From the NCBI RefSeq assembly GCF_048564905.1, contig NC_132995.1, forward strand, positions 64,658,639-64,722,638: 64,000 nt of DNA. The letters run 5' to 3'. Under the pieces are notes generated by a model. It did no database searches. It saw only the letters and a program-made list of their open reading frames with translations, and was not told the DNA's origin. The DNA is from Vicugna pacos. Its lineage: Eukaryota; Chordata; Mammalia; Artiodactyla; Camelidae. The position numbers were made by a program, and so were the translations under genes. Shown here piece after piece: positions 11,629 to 23,849 of this stretch. The first letter of the stretch is position 1; each line of letters starts with the position of its first letter.

Positions 11629-11677
<49 letters not shown>

Positions 11678-12156
11678 TTACATATATTATATGTATTATA
11701 TATAATATAATGGACTATTACTCAGCCATTAAAAAAGAACAAAATTCTACCATTTGCAGCAACATGGATGGACCTAGAGGATATTATGCTTAGTGAAATA
11801 AGTCCGACAGGGAAAGACAAATACTGTATGATATCATTTATATGTGGAATCTAAAAGGTAGTACAAATGAGTGTATATGCAAAACAGAAATAGACTCACA
11901 GATACAGCAAACAAGCTGGTGGTTACCCAAGGGGAGAGGGAAGGTGAGCAGGTCAAATTACCGGTATGGGATTAAAAGATACAAACTACTGTGTATAAAA
12001 TAGATAAGCACCGAGGATAGCTGGTATAGCACGGGGAATTGTAGTCATTAGAATAACTTTTAATGGAGTATAATCTGTAAAAATACTGAATCTCAGTGCT
12101 GTCCACTTGAAACTAATACAGTATTGTAAGTCAACTGTTCTTCAACTGAAAAAAAT
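11355..12156 (+). mobile_element. LINE-1 3' end, 5'-truncated
   Basis: Sense L1 sequence from the ORF2 C-terminal region through the 3' UTR. Landmarks are GGAGGTTCCTCAAAAAACTT, CCATCCCACTCCTGGGCATA, TTCATAGCAGCACTATTTAC, CCATCAACAGATGAATGGAT, ATGGACTATTACTCAGCCAT, CAACATGGATGGACCTAGAG, TATGTGGAATCTAAAAGGTA and GGTGGTTACCCAAGGGGAGA, ending in a short A run at 12149-12155. It contains a (TG)n/(TA)n microsatellite (11630-11715) at the place where L1 normally continues from 'aagaagatgtgg' into 'tatatacaatgga', so the simple repeat grew inside the L1. Truncated at the 5' side and not coding. Confidence 0.9.
11630..11715. repeat. (TG)n then (TA)n-rich microsatellite
   Basis: About 19 GT units (11631-11668) followed by TATATATATG and AT-rich sequence ending near 11715. 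It lies within the L1 3' end and probably expanded from the L1's own short TG/TA stretch. Likely length-polymorphic. Confidence 0.95.
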
Positions 12157-12189
12157 TAGTTTTACACTTTAAAAATTTTGTTCTTTAAA

Positions 12190-14770
12190 AATTCAGAAAA
12201 TATAAGGGGGTATAGAAAAGTTTCCTGAAAAAATTGCCTGTAATCTCCTCATTCAGATAATCACCCTTTACATTTGTATTTGGTTATATATTTTTTTCTA
12301 ATACTTGTTTTCCTTGTGGGTAGCCATATGTTATAAAATGTCTGTATTTGCAATTTGGTGTCCCTGCTTTTATCACTTGACTTTGTTTCAGGAGCATATT
12401 TGTTTATTCATTCCTTCGTTCAACCCTTTGACAAGTATGCAGGCTTGGTGTTACGTTTACAGGGTGAACAAGAAGTGTTTTCCTTCACACAACGCACAGT
12501 GTCATGGAGCAAAGGTAACAGTGTCAGATTTGAGATCAGGGAAATACAGGGGCTGTGCTTAAAAGGGCACATACTTTATATGTGAACGTCAAGAAATAGC
12601 ATCTAGACTGAAACCCAGGTTATGAGTAGGGGGTCAGCCGAGCAGGAATGGAGATGACAGGGTTGCAGGTAGAGGGAACGCCTCCAGCAAAAATCATGTA
12701 TTAAAATTTTTTCTGGCTTACTCTTTGTTTCTATATAGAGTTTTAAATTTGCATGTGATCATAGTTAATTGATAGTTTATTTATGGCCTTTTTTGTTGCT
12801 TTTATGCTTAGAAAGTGCTCCCATTCTGATTTTTGTCAAGTGTTTACTTCTAGCTTTAGTGTTTAGTTTATATAGCATTTGGCCCATGCCATTTAACTTT
12901 TTTTTTAATCTTTTAAAAATGATGAATATGTCTGTTATAACCTTGATGATGACAATGGTTTCACAAGTGTACACATATGTCCAAACATCAAATTGTATAC
13001 ACTAAATATATACAGTGTAGTTTTTTAAATATTAATCATTTAACTTATTTTTATTTAAGTAATAGATTAAAATTCTATGAGCTGTGTCAAGTACATCAAA
13101 GTATTTTCAAGGATTTATAGTACATTTTACAAAATGTAAATTTACCTTTTGTGTATGTCACTGAACAACCACATGACATTGTTTACTTTTTATTTAGTAC
13201 TTTATTATACATATATTTTGCTCAGACCATAAATTATCTTGTGCAAAATATATCACAAGATATGCTCTGTATAGACAGTAAGGGAATAATATTTGAAACA
13301 AATACAGGTACTTAATATTGAGATAATCAGGCTTTTTTGTTTGTAAACTATTGTAAACTAAGATCACCTCTCCTAAGTTTTTTTGGAAGTAGGAGGGAAA
13401 AACACTTGGTGGCTATTCGCTTGAGTTCAGGGTGTCTCCCACCTCCTGTCAATCTCTCTTCCCCTTGTAATATACATCCTCCTTCATTCTACGATCTTTT
13501 CTCATCTTAATTTACATAGCTGCTCCTGGAGGTAAGATTAGACCTATTATTTTAAAAGACCTTTAGTTTCAATAATTTTTCATCAATGTAAAAAAAATAA
13601 TTAAACTTCTGCTTTATTTGAAAAATGCCATAGATACATTTTCATTTCCAAAACAAGGTAGAAATTCTACATTTAAGAGCTCTAGTTTGGGAAGTTATGT
13701 ATGTTGCCATGAAAACATTAGGTGTTTAACAGATAGTCTTTCTTGGGGGAGCCGGTTGTAAGCAGGTTGAAAAGCAACTTTGATTTCTACCTGGCTTATT
13801 GCTCCTAATGATCTGTTCATGAAACATGCCTCTGGATGTCCAGATACCAACAGTTTTGCTGTAGCTTCTTACTATTTTAAGTGGCTCAAAGGAATCATGT
13901 GATGCCTTTAATTCAGGACAGAAGTTTTCTTCCTGGGACTAAGAATTATTCTTTCAGTTTGTTTAGAGCGCATCCAAAGGATGAGTTAGTTGAAAAATGA
14001 AAATACTCACGTGCTTCTCCATTCCACCTACTGTTGTATTGCTCACATGATTAACTTTTAACTCCCAGAAGAAGAATCTTGCCATTTAAAAAATGTATTG
14101 CCATGCTTTGGGGATCTCGTAGTTCAGAAGTTATGTGTCTTCCATTTAAATTCAAACAGCAGCCAAGAACAGAATCTGGCCAATGGTTTTGAAAAAGAAC
14201 AAAATGGCAACACCTTCTTGGAATCTCAGACTGTTCAAGGATGTATTTTTCTAGCAAAACAGGAAGAAATGGGAAAAAAAGCATATGGACTCAGGTTGAG
14301 CATATGATGTGTTTTCAACTTGAATCGGCACTTTACTCATATTTGTAGTGTGACTTAAAATTAATTTTGGTGAAGCATTTAGATTTGAGAGAGAGGGAAA
14401 AAAAATCCCTATCTGGAACTAAATCAACATTTGTGGCATCTCATTAATCACTGCCTTATGTAACCACTTTTCCCACCTAAAGAGAAGCCACTGGGATGAG
14501 AAAAGTTGATGATATTAATGCCAAGCACAGATCTTGCCTTTCCAAAACGGAGTTCATTAATCATCATCGAAGCACAAGAACAAACATACTTCATGTCTCT
14601 TGCCAATTTTTTTCAATAACATTTCTGAAAGGCAAAAAAAAAAATAAATAACCCTCTTATTTTCCTATTTTTTATCTTCATTTGAAAAGGTTTTAATTTG
14701 GCTGTTATTTAATTTGTGATAATGTTATGTAGATTTAACACACTCTGAGAATACCCGTGCGTAGCATACA
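12190..14770. other. Intronic stretch, mostly unrecognised
   Basis: The first part (about 12190-12330) resembles old antisense L1/HAL1 text ('TTTGGTTATATATTTTTTTC'). The remainder is AT-rich unique-looking sequence. No open frame here has recognisable coding content. Confidence 0.4.
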
Positions 14771-14771
14771 G

Positions 14772-14935
14772 CAGTAGAGTGTGCTGATTGAGTTCAGGCT
14801 TCTCAGTCAGAGACATCTAGATACAGATTCCTGGCTCTGTTACTTCCTGCCTGTGTAGTAACAACTTGCAAAGCACTTCAGACACAGTGCTGGGCTCAGG
14901 GTAGCTGGTCAATAACCAGCAGTGATGGAAATTCT
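14772..14935 (+). mobile_element. MIR SINE (first of a tandem pair)
   Basis: Forward MIR: CAGCAGTAGAGTGTGCTGAT, GAGTTCAGGCTTCTCAGTCA, GATTCCTGGCTCTGTTACTT and CCTGCCTGTGTAGTAACAAC, ending CACAGTGCTGGGCTCAGGGT. The middle part is shortened. Confidence 0.78.
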
Positions 14936-14957
14936 CAGTCTCACTGGCAGAAAGCAA

Positions 14958-15125
14958 GTATGGGCTTGAAGTTTGAAAACATGGATTTCAATCCAGGCTT
15001 CTGGGTGAATCTGTGAGCAAGTCAATAGCCTCAGTTTTTTCATCTGTAAAATGGGAGCAGACATAGTTGCCTAACCTACATCATAGGATTATCAGTTGGC
15101 ACAAATGAGATAATGCTCTAATCAA
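14958..15125 (+). mobile_element. MIR SINE (second of a tandem pair)
   Basis: A second forward MIR immediately follows the first: GGATTTCAATCCAGGCTTCT, AGCAAGTCAATAGCCTCAGT, TTTTTCATCTGTAAAATGGG, CCTACATCATAGGATTATCA and CAAATGAGATAATG. Two independent ancient insertions lie side by side. Confidence 0.82.
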
Positions 15126-15851
15126 CACAGAAAACTGAACCTAGTCATGGTATACCTTTTACTTTTGACACAAGTTTTAGGTGCCAAGTTGTGAAATCTT
15201 CATTATCTTGTCATTTATTTCAGCCTCCTACTGTTAGCACTATGTGGCCGATGAGTAGTTTTGATGGATTTAGGTCAGGCTTGTGGTTACTACATCTTCT
15301 ATGCAATTTTTTTATTACCATTTATGAGAAACTTCACTATTCTTTGTAACATTGTTTTTATATCTTTTCCCCCATCTTCTAATTTAAAAAAAAATGTTTA
15401 CAAGTAAGAAAAACTGAGTAACGTGGCACTGAGCCAATAGATGAAAGTGATGACAATCTTAAAAAAAAAAAAGATAATACAAACCACATGGAGAAAACAG
15501 AAGCACCAATTCAAATAAGCATAAATAGGGGGAAAAGAAAGCTTGTGTGAGATGGCTCCTGCCTGCTCTTGTTTACAACCTGTTGGCTACCAAGTGTCAG
15601 AGGTTGGAATGGATGGATGGTGACATGTTCAGGTCCTTTGAAAAATGAGTTGATTTCTTACTTGACTGTGTTAGAAGACTTGCCTTTCCTGTTCATTTCT
15701 GTGGTCCCTGCTATTAGGAGCATTGTTAAAAACCAAAAGAAGGACAGGAAGTTCTCCGGTGACGGTTGAAGATGCAGCAGGAGGCTTTGGAAAATCCCAG
15801 GAGACTGGCACGGGTAGCATCCTGCAGTAATAGCAGGGGTAGCTCTTTTTG

Positions 15852-15865
15852 CACCCCCCCCCCAG
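15852..15865. repeat. Poly(C) tract
   Basis: An uninterrupted C run ('gcacccccccccc') in otherwise unique sequence. Likely slippage-prone and a sequencing hazard. Confidence 0.8.
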
Positions 15866-16609
15866 AAAACAGTAAAGGATAGAGAAGAGATCATGTGGAC
15901 CCATAGCAAGGCTCAGTTCATTTTTAAAGTCAGAATAGTTTGAAGAGAGGAGGTTGATCAGAGTAGAATAGCAGGAGGGTTTTGTAAGGTGAAGTAGAAT
16001 TAAAGTGCAGGCAAGAATTTTTCTGTCTTCGGTTTTAAAGAACACCAGCCTCACTTGTCTGTCTTCTTTCCCCTGTGTTCTTGACCTTACCAGCTCTTGG
16101 CTTTCTCCGTAGGAGCTTTTTTTCTGCATAGTCAGCACTGAAAAGGCTGAGCCCCACACCATTCCTACAGAAGAGTTGAGGAGAGTTCAAAGAAACACGT
16201 TGCAATAAGTAGCTTGGGGCCTAACTGTCACAGGATGCTTCTGTAAAATGGCGCTGCCAGCGGAAAGCCCCGACTCCACTTCCTGTGTAGCTGTGCCAAC
16301 TGTAGGCTTCTCTTAAAAATATAAACTAAAGTTACTCTTGAACCTTAGAATTGCCTGTGAGACAACCTACATTCCTTTGAGAGTATATTTTTTCTTGAAT
16401 TGTCACTTCCTCTTTTCCAGTCTGCACAAACGTAGATCCCAGGACGTGGCTCTCTGTTTTCCTTCCTCTCGCTACACGGAGGGAGGAGTTGATGGTGTGC
16501 TACGTGTTTCACACCTTTAATTCTTAATACAGGGTTTATACAGTCATCAGCTGCTTGGTGGCATAATTGTGGGGTGACAGTCAATGATGCTTACTCATGT
16601 ACTGGGATT

Positions 16610-16765
16610 TTTGTATATTTTATTTTTAATTCTCATGAAAGATGTGTGGGGTACATTTTATGCACATCTTACAGGGGAGGAAGGTGCTCTAAGAGTTTAA
16701 AGCATGTGTTTGAGTTCACATCAGTGATAAATGCCAAAGCCAAGCTTTCAGCCACAGGTTTTAAA
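16610..16765 (-). mobile_element. MIR SINE (reverse)
   Basis: Reverse MIR text: TTTTTAATTCTCATGAAAGA, TTATGCACATCTTACAGGGG, AGTTTAAAGCATGTGTTTGA and GCCAAAGCCAAGCTTTCAGC. This corresponds to the reverse complement of the MIR 3' and core region. Confidence 0.6.
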
Positions 16766-17687
16766 AAATGATATATATGGGTTTCCATAACCAGTAAAAG
16801 CATTAGACATTGTTAACAAAAAATTAGGATTCTTGCTGTGGGAGATGGGGGTGGGAGGCACATTTACTGAATCAGTGCACTTTATCAAGGAGGCTTATGT
16901 AGCCGGAGCGTCTCAGCCAGGGATCATGGCAGGTGCTCAGGGGAGTGAGGAAGTGGCTGCAGAGAGAATCCTGGTCTGAGTGAAGGACACACACTCTTAC
17001 TTGCTCAGCTCAAGAGGGAGGGAGAGCATGACCTTGATGTCAGGGCTTTGAGGCAGGCGGAGTTTCGCTATTGCACGGAGAAATGTTTGGGTCCCAGACG
17101 AAGGAGGACCACCAGGTGGGCAAGGACTGGCAAGGCACATAGATGGCCCCTTGGGTCTCTGCCACCCTTGGGGTCACCGCAGTTCCAGGCAAGGAAGGAA
17201 GCTCATTCCCTGGAGCGTTCTAGATCTTTCATCAGTGTGTCTTGGATTTTCATATGATTAGATAATAAAATCGTAGGAAAATATCAGAAAATGACCCAAA
17301 CAAATGTAGTAAGTGCCACTTCTGGTTATTTTTGACACATACAGCACTGTCTTTCCTTACTGTCTTCATTAGTTTTTGTGTAGAAAACAGGATTTGGGCG
17401 TGATTTTGATATTTTCAATAATTTGCAGAGGTTGGTTACATTTTTCCATCTTGTGCTTTATTGTTGGTCATGTCGGTGTGTGTGTAATCCTCACAGAAAC
17501 TGTCATCAGTCAGAGGGCTCAATCCTCAGTTACGGTAATATTTCTTACAGTAAATCTGTTTACACTATTTTGCATATAAATTGCATCTAACGTCTCAGGC
17601 AAATGCGGAGACCTTGCTGGATTCTGTTTCCTGCATTGTTGTGCCAGGACAGGCATGCTCTCAAGTGCAGTGTGTGGGAGGCCAGTG

Positions 17688-17932
17688 TAAGTGGTTGAGA
17701 AATCAGGCTTTGTCATTGGCGTCGCCCAGCCCTGCCACTTAGCGGTGCATCTTTGGGAAGCTGCTCAACCTCTGTGGCTTCCATCCGCCCTCGGTTGAGT
17801 CGGGATGGTATCGCTATCCACCTTCTGGAATTGCTGTACGTGGACTGACGGAGAGGATGGATTTGTAGAGCAGCAGCACAGTGTCTGGCCCTTGGTGTGC
17901 ACTTAATAAATCATCACTGTTGTCATCACTCC
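17688..17932 (+). mobile_element. MIR SINE
   Basis: Nearly complete forward MIR: GTGGTTGAGAAATCAGGCTT, CGCCCAGCCCTGCCACTTAG, CTTTGGGAAGCTGCTCAACC, TCTGTGGCTTCCATCCGCCC, CAGCAGCACAGTGTCTGGCC, then GTGTGCACTTAATAAATCAT. Confidence 0.85.
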
Positions 17933-18129
17933 CCTCGTCAGGATCGTGGGTCTGGGCAGGCGGGGAAGGCGAGCTGAAACCTGTAGAGGCAGGGCCTGGG
18001 CTTCAGCCTCATTAGGCCATTGGCGATGCTGTGGTCTTGTTTGTTCTGCCTTTAAGAATCCAGTCCCATCAGAGCGGAGGAGCAGGGCAAGGTGCTAGCT
18101 CCCACATGTCTTGCTTATAATGCTTGTGT

Positions 18130-18380
18130 GCAGATTAATGGTGCATGGATTCCAGAGCTAGGCTGCCTGGATTTCAACCCAGTATCCCCTGTTTACCAGT
18201 TCTGTGACCTTGCTCAAGTCACTTAACCCCTCTGTGCTTTAACTTCCTTTTCTTCAAAATGAGGATCATAGTAAGCTTCACTTCACAGGATTATCATGAG
18301 GCTTAAATGAATTAATATATATTCAGCTCTGAGGATGTAACACATGGCAAGTGCTATGTAAGTGTTAGCTAGTATTTTTG
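18130..18380 (+). mobile_element. MIR SINE
   Basis: Well-preserved forward MIR: AATGGTGCATGGATTCCAGA, GGCTGCCTGGATTTCAACCC, CAGTTCTGTGACCTTGCTCA, AGTCACTTAACCCCTCTGTG, CAAAATGAGGATCATAGTAA, GGATTATCATGAGGCTTAAA, then ACATGGCAAGTGCTATGTAA. Confidence 0.9.
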
Positions 18381-19394
18381 AAAGTAAAAGATTTTCAGTT
18401 TTCAGAAGATAATGGTAGATGTGAATTATACATAAAGATACTTGTGATATTTAAAAGACTGTCGATGAATATTTAAAGAGAGCTGGCGGATAGTGCAACA
18501 TCTTCAGAATAAGAAGCCAGTGCAGCTGGACTGGCTGAGAGGACACTGAGGCCCCTGCTAGCTTCTCTGGAATCATGCACACTTCCGAAGGTAGCTGGTG
18601 GAAATTTCAGTCCATAAGTTTGAGTGCAAGGGATGACGCCATGTAATAATTTTTCTTAAAATCAGCTTAATTCCAACCTTGAGCCCTTCCCTGCCCCCCA
18701 CCTTGGTGTTTGAAGAATGTCTGTTCCTGACAGGCGGGTGGCTGAGGCTTACGGCCAGCCCTCCTAGGGGTCCCTGCAGCTTTGAGGTCTTGCTGTCTCC
18801 CTAGAGAAGCCACAGAGCAGTAAGTTCCTGGGCTCTCTTGTCCCCTTTTCCGCCTAGGGAACTGCCTGCCTCCTCTGTTGGCTTTGTCAAATGTTGACCC
18901 TTCCATCTTTCCAGTAATTCAGGTTTTGCAGAGGGCTGGGAGAATCAGTGATGTCCAAAAGCCTTTATTCTCAACCCTGCTCACTAAGGCAAGAAAACAA
19001 AGACCTTTGCTACCTGATTATGTGAGGGAGACAGGGAAGATACTGGGGGAATACACACAGATTCGTATCTCAGGGCATGATCTGGCTACAAAAGCACAAG
19101 AGCCTGCGCGGGCAGATGGGAGCCACGGTGCTCTAGGTGCCGTGCTGCCTCTGGGAACAGTGGCCTGTGTCCAGCATCAAGGCTGTCACCTGCCTTGTGT
19201 GAGGGGTGGTGACCACCTGAGGGGCCCACACACCCCTTCCCGAGTTGTACATGCTGCCTTGCTTCAGTGCACTCTGTATTCTCCAAGGGCTTGTGCTTTT
19301 GGGAAATAAGACATGAACTCTCTCCCCCCAGCCCTGCCCCAAGGGCCCCCCGCCCTCCCACCACCACTCAGAGAGTAAGCACTTTCTTAGTTAT

Positions 19395-19505
19395 TCCTGA
19401 AGGCCGTTAGCCAGTTGTGTGACTTTGCTAAGTCAGTTCACTTTTCTGGGCTTTATTTCACTCCTGAAAATCGGTGGGTTGGATTTGGTGATTTCCAGTA
19501 CCTAT
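19395..19505 (+). mobile_element. MIR SINE fragment
   Basis: Forward MIR core only: AGCCAGTTGTGTGACTTTGC, AAGTCAGTTCACTTTTCTGG, GCTTTATTTCACTCCTGAAA and ATCGG. The 5' and 3' ends are missing or decayed. Confidence 0.7.
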
Positions 19506-20290
19506 TCCAGGCTTAGCATCCTAAGATATTCACAGAGGAAGGGCGATGTGCAGGGGTGGAAGGAAGAGGAAGGTGGGGGCAGAAATGACTGGCATAAAAG
19601 GCCAGCAACCTCTGCCGGGCGTGCGGCGCTGCTTGTGCGTAGGGCGACTCTGGGAGCTTTCTGCAAAGCCCTCACCCCCCTTCCTCTTTGACTCCACGGT
19701 GTGCTGTCTGCTCCTTTCACTTACCACCGCCTCCCTTCCACAGGACATTTAGAGATCGTATCCACTGCCTTTGGTTTCCTTATTTACGCATCACTAGTGT
19801 AGGAACAAAGCAGTGAGGGTGAAAGTTTCCATGCCCTTTGGGCTCTGTGACTTTTCAGCAGGGAGGAATGTGGCATCAAAGGTTCACATCCTCCCTCTGG
19901 ATCAGGTCAGGGCATGGGGGTCCCAGTGACCTGAAAGACATGGGCTCTGCCCCCAGCAGGGAAGGTCATGTGCAGTCAGGGAACGTAAGGCTGGTTTGGC
20001 TCCCGCCTTTGATCCCGTGTTATGATTGGAGAAGGACAGGTTTGTAGACAGTATGTTTGTGGGTTATGGTTATTGAGGTGTGTGCCCATCTCCACTGTAG
20101 ACCAGGAGCTCCTTTCAGGAGTATTTTATCACTGACATCACTAGGATTACTGGCCCATGGTGATAAGAAAAATCAAACTGAATTTTAGTCAGTTTTATTA
20201 TAGTTTTAAAATTCTCCTTAGACAATGCACACCTTATTATGTCGCCCCGTGTGGAACACTCCCAACCCTCTACTTTCCTGTAATCTTTCC

Positions 20291-20329
20291 TTCTCTCTCG
20301 CTCTCTCTCACACACACACACGCGCGCTC
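20291..20329. repeat. Compound (CT)n-(CA)n-(CG)n microsatellite
   Basis: CT-rich run, then CACACACACACA, then CGCGCG. The alternating purine-pyrimidine part (CA/CG) is a candidate Z-DNA former, but it is short. Confidence 0.9.
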
Positions 20330-20334
20330 AACAG

Positions 20335-20935
20335 GTATTTAGTGAATGATTATTCAATTTATTGACTATTGTAATAGTCTCTTAACTGTTCCTCTTGCCT
20401 CTAATCTTGACTTCCTTTATTGCTCCTCCATACTATCAGAAAAATGATTTGCCTAAAATTTGGGAGAACATGACCCCTCCTGCTTTACTTTCAGCCTGTC
20501 CCCAGAACCAGTCTACAGGATACTAAATATACAAGATCTGCTTCATACTGAACGTATTCCTACTCCTCTTCTGCAATTTTTTGCATGCACAGAACTCTTT
20601 CTTGCCCCTGCACCTTAGCTCTTGCTTCTGGCCAAAATAACCTTACCCTCTTCTTTGATTAACTCTTACTCATCTTTCTATCCTTTATCCGTCTAAGCTC
20701 AGTCCAAGAAGCCCATCTTGTAATAGCTCACATCTGGTGTACTTTAGGCTTCTTCTCCCATGACAGCACTGCTGTCTATTTTTTGAAGTTTTCTGGTTGT
20801 GTGTCTCCTTTCTAAAATTTTTCGTAAGCTCCTTAATTAACAGCTCGAACTTCATCTTCTTCATGCTTACACTCAGAGTCTCAGGAACATGGTTGATGCT
20901 CAGGAGAACTATGTTGAACTGAATTGTGTGTTCAG
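20335..20935 (+). mobile_element. L2 LINE 3' region
   Basis: Roughly 600 bp of L2-like text in the forward direction: TAATAGTCTCTTAACTGTTC, TCTTGCCTCTAATCTTGACT, AACATGACCCCTCCTGCTTT, GCACAGAACTCTTTCTTGCC, GTCTAAGCTCAGTCCAAGAA, then the L2 tail theme AGCTCCTTAATTAACAGCTC and AGAGTCTCAGGAACATGGTT before GATGCTCAGGAGAACTATGT. The order matches L2 ORF2 end to 3' UTR. Strongly diverged. Confidence 0.65.
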
Positions 20936-22143
20936 CTTTGTAAGAAGGAACTCTGATTTCTGATATGCAGATTCTCTAACCTCTTCGACAAACTGATGTA
21001 TGCTGCTTCTTTTTTTGTTTGTTTTTTAATATATACCTAGGAAATTAAGAACATAGTTTGCTATGGAGGCCAGCAATCCTATTTTTATTAAATGCTTACT
21101 TTTCAGATTAGTGTATGTAAGCAATGAGAAGCGTTATATTTGAATATCGGTGAGTCTGCACCAGCTTTGTTAATTTTTTTCAGACCACAAGGACAATGGA
21201 TAAAAGATTCTAAATCCATAGCAATATAGAACACAGACTGTGTATAAGGTGATATTTTGATAAATTTTACAAGAATCTTCACGTGAAATCATTTGTCTCT
21301 AATATCAACCACTCAGAGCCAAATTGAAACAATGGGAGTTTCATTTAGGGTCTGTAAGGGCTGCGGTAGAATGTCCCTGGGACATGACTGGCTGGAATTA
21401 TAGTGGGGGACTGGCCGGTACAGAAAGGCAAGGCAACCACATTTTTCAGCAGAGATGAAATACTAGCAAACTCTTCATTTTGCAAATTGGCTTTTCTTCT
21501 TTTTTTTTTTCTTTTTAAACTCTGACCACTCTGTTGGCAATTATCTTGAATCAAATTGCATTTAATTTTGTGTCTCACATTCTAATTTTAATATATTTGG
21601 TGAAAGAGAAGTTCATACAGCCTTTTTTTTTCTCTCACTGTGCTTATTTTCAATCCAAATCTGCCTAGGGTTCAAAAAACTGGAGAAAGTTTAAGCTTAA
21701 CCTTTAGAGGTTTCTGAAGACCCAGAGATATTTTCAAAGCCCCTCCAATGGAATGTTATGTAAAGTAATTTTGTCAAGAGTAATTTTCTTGTACCACAAA
21801 TACTTGATTTACGACAATGCATTTCTCTAATTTTTTTTATTATATAAGTTTCTCTATAACCCCAGTTCATACAAGACTATTCGACAGTTCACATATTAAA
21901 ATTCCACTTGACTATTCACAAATGGAAAGTATATTTTAAAGTCATTGAATAAACTTTGCATTATGTAATTACCACCTCCCCAGAGGCTTCCAGTGAATCC
22001 TAACTTACTGGCTGAGCTGCAGTAACACGTCCCGATTGTAAATGCATTCCAGGGTTTAATACAGTGATTACCACAAGTATCTTTAAAACACAAACTCTTT
22101 AACATGTTTAAAGTATCATTAGATTTATAAAGAACACTAATTG

Positions 22144-22617
22144 TTTTCTGTGAGTGCCTGTTTTGTAAATAAGTTTGTCTTTTTTTAGATTCCACATGTA
22201 AGTGATATCATATGATATTTTTCTTTCTCTTTCTGGCTTACTTCACTTAGAATGATGATCTCCAGGTCCATCCATGTTGCTGCAGATGGCATTATCTTAT
22301 TATTTTTTATGGCTGAGTAGTATTCCTTTATATAAATATACCACAGCTTCTTTATCCAGTTACCAGGGGTGGGAAGGGATAAATTGGGAGCTTAAGATTT
22401 GTAGATATTAATTAATATATATAAAATAGATAAACAAGTTTATACTGTTTATCACAGGGAACTATATTCAATGTCTTGTAGTAACTTATTGTGAAAAAGA
22501 ATATGAAAATGAATATACGTATGTTCCTATGACTGAAGCATTGTGCTGTACACCAGAAATTGACACAACATTGTAAAATGACTTTAATTCAATTAAAAAA
22601 AAAAAAGAGAGAGAGAG
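22144..22617 (+). mobile_element. LINE-1 insertion with 5' inversion (twin priming)
   Basis: One insertion with two opposed parts. From 22144 to about 22361 is antisense L1 (TTTAGATTCCACATGTAAGT, TGATATCATATGATATTTTT, TCCATCCATGTTGCTGCAGA, TACCACAGCTTCTTTATCCA). From about 22361 to 22600 is sense L1 3' UTR (ACCAGGGGTGGGAAGGGATA, CAGGGAACTATATTCAATGT, TGTGCTGTACACCAGAAATT) ending in a 12-nt A run and (GA)n. A 13-bp direct repeat with one mismatch flanks it: AGAACACTAATTG at 22131-22143 and AGAACACTAACTG at 22618-22630. This is the classic outcome of twin-primed reverse transcription. The same L1 family occurs antisense at 62.7-64 kb. Confidence 0.92.
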
Positions 22618-22620
22618 AGA
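22601..22620. repeat. (GA)n tract at L1 tail
   Basis: GAGAGAGAGAGAGAGAGA directly after the L1 A run. It probably arose by slippage in the tail and merges into the target duplication. Confidence 0.85.
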
Positions 22621-23849
22621 ACACTAACTGAAAGACCCAGGGAGGCTTCAGGAAGACAAAGCAGCCTTAGCAGCCTGGAAGCAGATGTGAGGAGACGGCT
22701 GTGAACAGTGGGAGTCTCGCTCCATGTCGGGGCACTCCTGTTTTCTAACTGACACCTGCCTCGTTCTCTAAGTGCTCATAACTGCCAGTGTTTTAAATAG
22801 TAGTTGGATAGAGTTAGAAACTTTTAGCTTCATTTCCTTGCCCATTACACATATGACTAACATGTCTTTTTCTACCCATTAGGTACGCAGAGAACATGCT
22901 ACTGTTAGCATTTTTCTCTGAAGCATGATATATTGCAGATTTTCCATGTGGTTAGTAAATGTTCTCATTAAAACCTTGTCATATAACCGGTCAGTCTGGT
23001 TGGATTTGGGGCATAAGAAACTGAACCAGTGGCCTTGAATAAAATCCCTTCAACTCTCAGTGCTTTTTACTTCAGGCAGACACTTTTTCCCCTCTATAGA
23101 AATTCCTTAAGGAAAAATCCAAATCAAGCAGAATGAAAATTGAGAAGGTATTCTTCAGCGCATAGTTTTTGAGCCTCTGTAATCTTTTTCTTTAAAAAAA
23201 AAAAAAGTCATTTTTAAATATAACTTTAATTGGAGAAAGGGGGCTAGATCCTTTTATATCAGTGATGCTCTGGGCAGATACTTATGTTGACAGTCTCATT
23301 TTGCAAAATGGATTCAATGCTGAAAAAAAAAAAAACATAGCAACTCGTTTTATTTAAATGGCACAATCACTGTAAACCACAGTGCCCTGGTTTTAGATTT
23401 CAAGTCTATACTATGTAAGCAGTTGGTCACGTTAGTAATTATAATTTCATTTGCTTTCAGAGCTATTGAACTCTTCTGCTTATAGGCACATAATGACTTG
23501 AAAATCTAAACAATTATTTTTCATTTAGGAGAGAAAAATACCCCCAACCAGTCTGGGGTGCCAAGTTTACTTTTCTTGGTAGACACAGCTGGAGAAACTG
23601 GGGACTGCTGAGCCCCAGAGGACATTAGGCGTAGACGAGAGCTCCAGTTTCATGATCTTTGTTCTAAGGCCTTAGAGTCTTAAGTCACGACTTGGTTGAA
23701 GTAGAGAATTTCGCAACACGTGGTACGTTCAGAATGGCCCTGTGTTGCTATTATATTTGTAAAAGTGGAATTAGTCAAGAAAAACACTTTAAAACTTCTA
23801 TTAAAATTATTTTTTAAATTTATTCTTTAATGATGAACGTTCACACAGC

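Noticed and set aside
11611-11793. Small protein with Cys-Val repeat
   Set aside because: It is a translation of the (TG)n microsatellite inside an L1 3' end.
15671-16162. 163-codon minus-strand open frame as a gene
   Set aside because: The translation has no motif, overlaps a poly(C) tract, and shows no exon structure.
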